A stretch of DNA of 64,000 bases from Nocardiopsis ganjiahuensis DSM 45031. GTDB taxonomy: Bacteria > Actinomycetota > Actinomycetes > Streptosporangiales > Streptosporangiaceae. A program made the position numbers and the translations under genes. The stretch is taken from assembly GCF_000341085.1 (NCBI RefSeq), contig NZ_ANBA01000009.1, forward strand, positions 186,001 through 250,000, given 5' to 3'. This document shows, piece by piece, positions 61,722-64,000 of this stretch (position 1 is the stretch's first letter; every line of letters starts with the position of its first letter). The notes beneath the pieces are model-generated. The model was not told the DNA's origin. It saw only the letters and a program-made list of their open reading frames with translations, and ran no database searches.

Positions 61722-62768
61722 TTACCCTTCCAACCCGGCGACCGGCTCGTGTCCGGCCTCGGCCAGGACGTCGTTGAGCGGGTCGAGGGCGTAGATTCCG
61801 TTGAGGTCGACGGGGTCCAGCAGTCCGATGGCCTCGGCCTGCTCGGCCTTGATGAGCAGTGACTGAGCCGCGGGGTCCACGGTGAACGTCACGTTCTGGA
61901 AGGCCGTGGCGGTGAGCTCGGGGTCGAGTTCACCGCCGGTGACCTCCTCCAGGTGGACGCGGGAGGCCTCAGCGGCCTCATCGGGGTTGTCGTTGATCCA
62001 GTCGACGGACTCGACGTGGCCGCGGAGCAGGTTCTCGACGGCCTCCGGTTCACGTTCCAGGAAGGCGGCGTTGACGATGAGGAGCGTGGTGACGTACTGG
62101 CCGCCGGTCCGCTCCCACACCTCCTCCTCGTCGACGAGCAGGTGGGCGCCGTCCTCGGCCAGGAGGCGGCTGAGGTGGGGTTCGGGGATCCAGGCGCCGT
62201 CGATCTCGCCGGCCCTGAAGGCGTTGACGGTCTCCGGGTTCTCCTGCGGGACGATCGACAGGTCGCCTCCGCCGGCGGTGTCGACCTCCCATCCCTGCTC
62301 CTGGGCGAACCAGCGCAGCGCCACGTCCTGGGTGCCGCCGAGCATCGGGGTGGAGAGGGTCTTTCCCCGAAGGTCGTCGACGGTCCTGATGCCGTCCCGG
62401 ACCACGAGGCCCGCGCCCTGGGTGGCGGCTCCGGCGATGACGTGCAGGGCCTCGCCTTCCGACTGCGCCCAACCGTTGACGGCGGGGTTGGGCCCCACGA
62501 AGGCTGCGTCGACCTCGCCGGAGAACACGGCGTTGATGGCGTCGGGCCCCGCGTTGAAGGTCTGGGTGTCGAGCTCGACCCCGCCCAGCGCCCGGTCGAT
62601 GATCCCGTTCTCCACGCCCACGAGCGCGGGCGCGTGGGTGATGTTCGGGAAGTAGCCGAGGGTCAGGACGGAGGAGTCGTCGGCCCCCGCACCCGCGCAC
62701 CCGGTGACGCCCAGCCCGAGGGCCAGAGCGGCCGCGGCGACTCGCAGCGGGGTGGCGGAAACACGCAT
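61722..62768 (-). CDS. Substrate-binding lipoprotein, SsuA/TauA family
   Basis: The solute-binding protein of the importer, 348 residues. A lipoprotein signal peptide ends at LGVTGC (Cys near residue 24). The mature protein has the NMT1/TauA-like fold: LTLGYFPNITHAPALVGVENG, DAINAVFSGEVDAAFVGPNPAV, LRGKTLSTPMLGGTQDVALRWF and DGAWIPEPHLSRLL. The NITHA segment occurs in SsuA-like proteins of actinobacteria. It is the promoter-proximal gene; an AT-rich palindrome lies about 40 bases upstream of the ATG and probably regulates the operon. Confidence 0.94.
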   Translation of the reverse strand: MRVSATPLRVAAAALALGLGVTGCAGAGADDSSVLTLGYFPNITHAPALVGVENGIIDRALGGVELDTQTFNAGPDAINAVFSGEVDAAFVGPNPAVNGWAQSEGEALHVIAGAATQGAGLVVRDGIRTVDDLRGKTLSTPMLGGTQDVALRWFAQEQGWEVDTAGGGDLSIVPQENPETVNAFRAGEIDGAWIPEPHLSRLLAEDGAHLLVDEEEVWERTGGQYVTTLLIVNAAFLEREPEAVENLLRGHVESVDWINDNPDEAAEASRVHLEEVTGGELDPELTATAFQNVTFTVDPAAQSLLIKAEQAEAIGLLDPVDLNGIYALDPLNDVLAEAGHEPVAGLEG

Positions 62769-62806
62769 TCAGAGGTCCTTTTCGGGGTGCCGTCGGAGGG
62801 ACGAAC

Positions 62807-62832
62807 AAAACTCTACTTAATAAGTAGGTTTT
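62807..62832. promoter_or_regulatory. AT-rich palindromic operator of the sulfonate-type operon
   Basis: CTACTTA-A-TAAGTAG (62813-62827) is a perfect 7-base dyad. The arms extend outward to AAAAC/GTTTT with one extra T on the left, giving 12 paired positions in all. Its low GC is exceptional here. It lies 39-64 bases upstream of the binding-protein start, over the expected -10 region. Confidence 0.65.
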
Positions 62833-63140
62833 GTGGAAGCACCACCCCCCGAGTTTCGAACAGCCGTGACCTGCCCGGATCCGTTCCCCCTCACCCGGAG
62901 TGCGTCTCAGCCCGTGGGAACCCGCAGTTCAGCCCGGAATGCCCCGAACCCTCCCAGAGCCGGACGACCACCCTGCGCGACACCGGGATCCGTTCGCGCA
63001 CCGCAGGACCCCGCGATGCGACCCGGATCACACGAGGGGGCCGGGGGTGTCGGATGCCGCCCTCCCCCGCCCCTCGGCCACGGCCCGGAGGCCTTCCCGG
63101 CCGCGGCAGGCGCGGGCCGTACGGCCCGGCAGACACAGAA

Positions 63141-63172
63141 GGGCGGTGGAGCCCGGGGAGGCTCCACCGCCC
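63141..63172 (-). terminator. Terminator hairpin after the metQ-type gene
   Basis: GGGCGGTGGAGCC pairs perfectly with GGCTCCACCGCCC around CGGGGA, 42 bases beyond the metQ-type stop on the minus strand. Confidence 0.85.
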
Positions 63173-63213
63173 TACAGGGGGGGTGGGAGGGGCGTCTCAG
63201 CGCCCGCGGATGG

Positions 63214-64000
63214 CTATTCGGAGATGTCGCCCTCGGCGTCGACCGCCAGGACGACGCCTTGCCAGGTCTCCTTGATGTACTCCAGGACCCGCTCGTCGTG
63301 GAGCAGTTCGGCCAGCAGCTGGACGCGCTCGTCGTCGGAGTTCTCGTCCAGCACGACCAGGCCGTTGGCGTACTTCTCGACGTAGTCGTCGCCCTCGGGC
63401 TCCCAGGCCAGGACGTTGGCCTTCTCGGCGATCTCCGCCTCGATGGCGTAGTTGCCGTTGATGACGGCGGCGTCGACGTCGGAGATCGAACGCGGGAGCT
63501 GCGCCGCCTCCAGCGGGGTGACGACCAGGCCGTTCGGGTTGTCGACGATGTCGTTCTCGGTGGCGGTCTCACCGGCCTCGGGGTCCACGGTGATCAGACC
63601 CTCGGTCTCCAGGATGCTCAGCGCCCGGTTGAGGTTGGCCGGGTCGTTGGGGACGGCGACCTTGGCGCCCTCGGGCAGGTCGTCGGCGCTCTCGTAGGTC
63701 TCGGAGTAGAGCCCCAGCCGTTCGATGTGAACGTCGGTGACGTAGGTTAGTTCCGCGTCGGGGCCGTTCTCGAGCCACTCGTTCATGAACGAGCGGTGCT
63801 GGAAGTAGTTGGCGTCCAGGTCACCGTCGACGAGCGCCGCGTTGGGCGTGTTGTAGTCGGCGATCTCCTCGATCTCCAGCTCCAGCCCGGCCTCCTCGGC
63901 GAGGTTCTCGTCGATGAAGGCGAGGATGTCGCCGTGCGGCACCGGGCTGACACCGACCCGGAGCGGTCCTTCCCCTGCCTCGGCGGACCCGGCGGCCTGC
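63214..64000 (-). CDS. metQ: MetQ/NlpA-family methionine-binding lipoprotein, 5' partial
   Basis: The binding protein of a D/L-methionine ABC importer. The visible 262 residues read RVGVSPVPHGDILAFIDENLAEEAGLELEIEE, DYNTPNAALVDGDLDANYFQHRSFMNEW, VAVPNDPANLNRAL and DAAVINGNYAIEA, all MetQ landmarks. The frame continues to the window edge, so the signal peptide and lipobox are outside. The metI and metN partners are expected upstream, to the right. It ends before a strong terminator, so it is the last gene of its operon. Confidence 0.93.
   Translation of the reverse strand, partial: QAAGSAEAGEGPLRVGVSPVPHGDILAFIDENLAEEAGLELEIEEIADYNTPNAALVDGDLDANYFQHRSFMNEWLENGPDAELTYVTDVHIERLGLYSETYESADDLPEGAKVAVPNDPANLNRALSILETEGLITVDPEAGETATENDIVDNPNGLVVTPLEAAQLPRSISDVDAAVINGNYAIEAEIAEKANVLAWEPEGDDYVEKYANGLVVLDENSDDERVQLLAELLHDERVLEYIKETWQGVVLAVDAEGDISE

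Larger units (their letters stand above)
62769..63213. other. Intergenic region between metQ-type gene and ssuABC-type operon
   Basis: 445 bases. The left end holds the palindromic operator (62807-62832). The right end holds the terminator of the metQ-type gene (63141-63172). The middle is GC-rich with no supported gene on either strand. Confidence 0.5.

Noticed and set aside
62833..63750. Plus-strand frame between and across the ssuA-type and metQ-type genes
   Set aside because: Its 3' half is antisense to the metQ-type gene and its 5' half is intergenic, arginine/proline-rich without homology.

Overview
The window reads as chromosomal DNA of a high-GC actinobacterium. Evidence: strong G/C bias at third codon positions, frequent GTG and TTG starts behind GGAGG-type ribosome binding sites, a RamB-type regulator divergent from isocitrate lyase, an LCP cell-wall enzyme, a 6C-type small RNA, and an actinobacterial-type uracil-DNA glycosylase. 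My best guess is Nocardiopsis or a close relative in the Nocardiopsaceae; the sequence alone does not prove the genus. Both window edges cut a gene.

Layout. 1-4.6 kb: distal four genes (two permeases, two ATPases) of a dipeptide/oligopeptide ABC importer whose binding protein lies left of the window. 4.7-10.4 kb: a lipoprotein, an acyl-CoA dehydrogenase, and ramB divergent from aceA (fatty-acid/acetate metabolism and glyoxylate shunt). 10.8-17 kb: tiny acidic lipoprotein, CPBP membrane protease, MFS exporter divergent from a GntR regulator, RraA-like aldolase, a FolP2-like dihydropteroate synthase homologue and a double-module Lrp regulator. 17.5-21.2 kb: LCP protein, NicO-like membrane protein, M15-like peptidase, dodecin. 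21.5-21.9 kb: a three-hairpin 6C-like RNA and a small zinc-binding protein. 22-32.2 kb: a leftward run of two giant paralogous HEAT-like proteins, mobA, rtcB and moaA. 32.5-40.2 kb: alpha/beta hydrolase, MocR-type regulator divergent from a YczE-like membrane protein, GH15 glucanase/trehalase, and a receptor serine/threonine kinase with an extracellular NPCBM-like domain. 40.3-50.2 kb: the accessory-looking part, with a TPR-gene remnant, ung, a NACHT NTPase, a DUF222-HNH nuclease on the other strand, a second NACHT NTPase paralogous to the first, and a sirtuin whose 3' end overlaps the second NACHT gene. 51-60 kb: sulfotransferase, TetR regulator divergent from an EamA exporter, RidA, aldo/keto reductase, PucR regulator, cytochrome P450, Dps, iron alcohol dehydrogenase. 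60-64 kb: an SsuABC/TauABC-type sulfonate or nitrate-class importer and the 3' part of a MetQ-type methionine-binding lipoprotein.

How the genes work together. Several divergent regulator-target pairs share small intergenic regions with visible inverted repeats: ramB-aceA, MFS-GntR, MocR-YczE and TetR-EamA. The importer gene sets at the two ends are classic translationally coupled operons. The best candidate for a less-described system is the 41.3-50.2 kb island: two long NLR-like NACHT ATPases with the same N-terminal domain and a similar leader, flanking an HNH nuclease, with direct-repeat hairpins on one side of the nuclease gene and a DnaA-box inverted repeat on the other. Anti-phage defence is the natural hypothesis from the family, but nothing in the sequence proves it.

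No CRISPR array, rRNA, tRNA, insertion sequence or integrase was seen. Hairpins listed as terminators are GC-rich stems, mostly without a long U tract, as is usual in actinobacteria.
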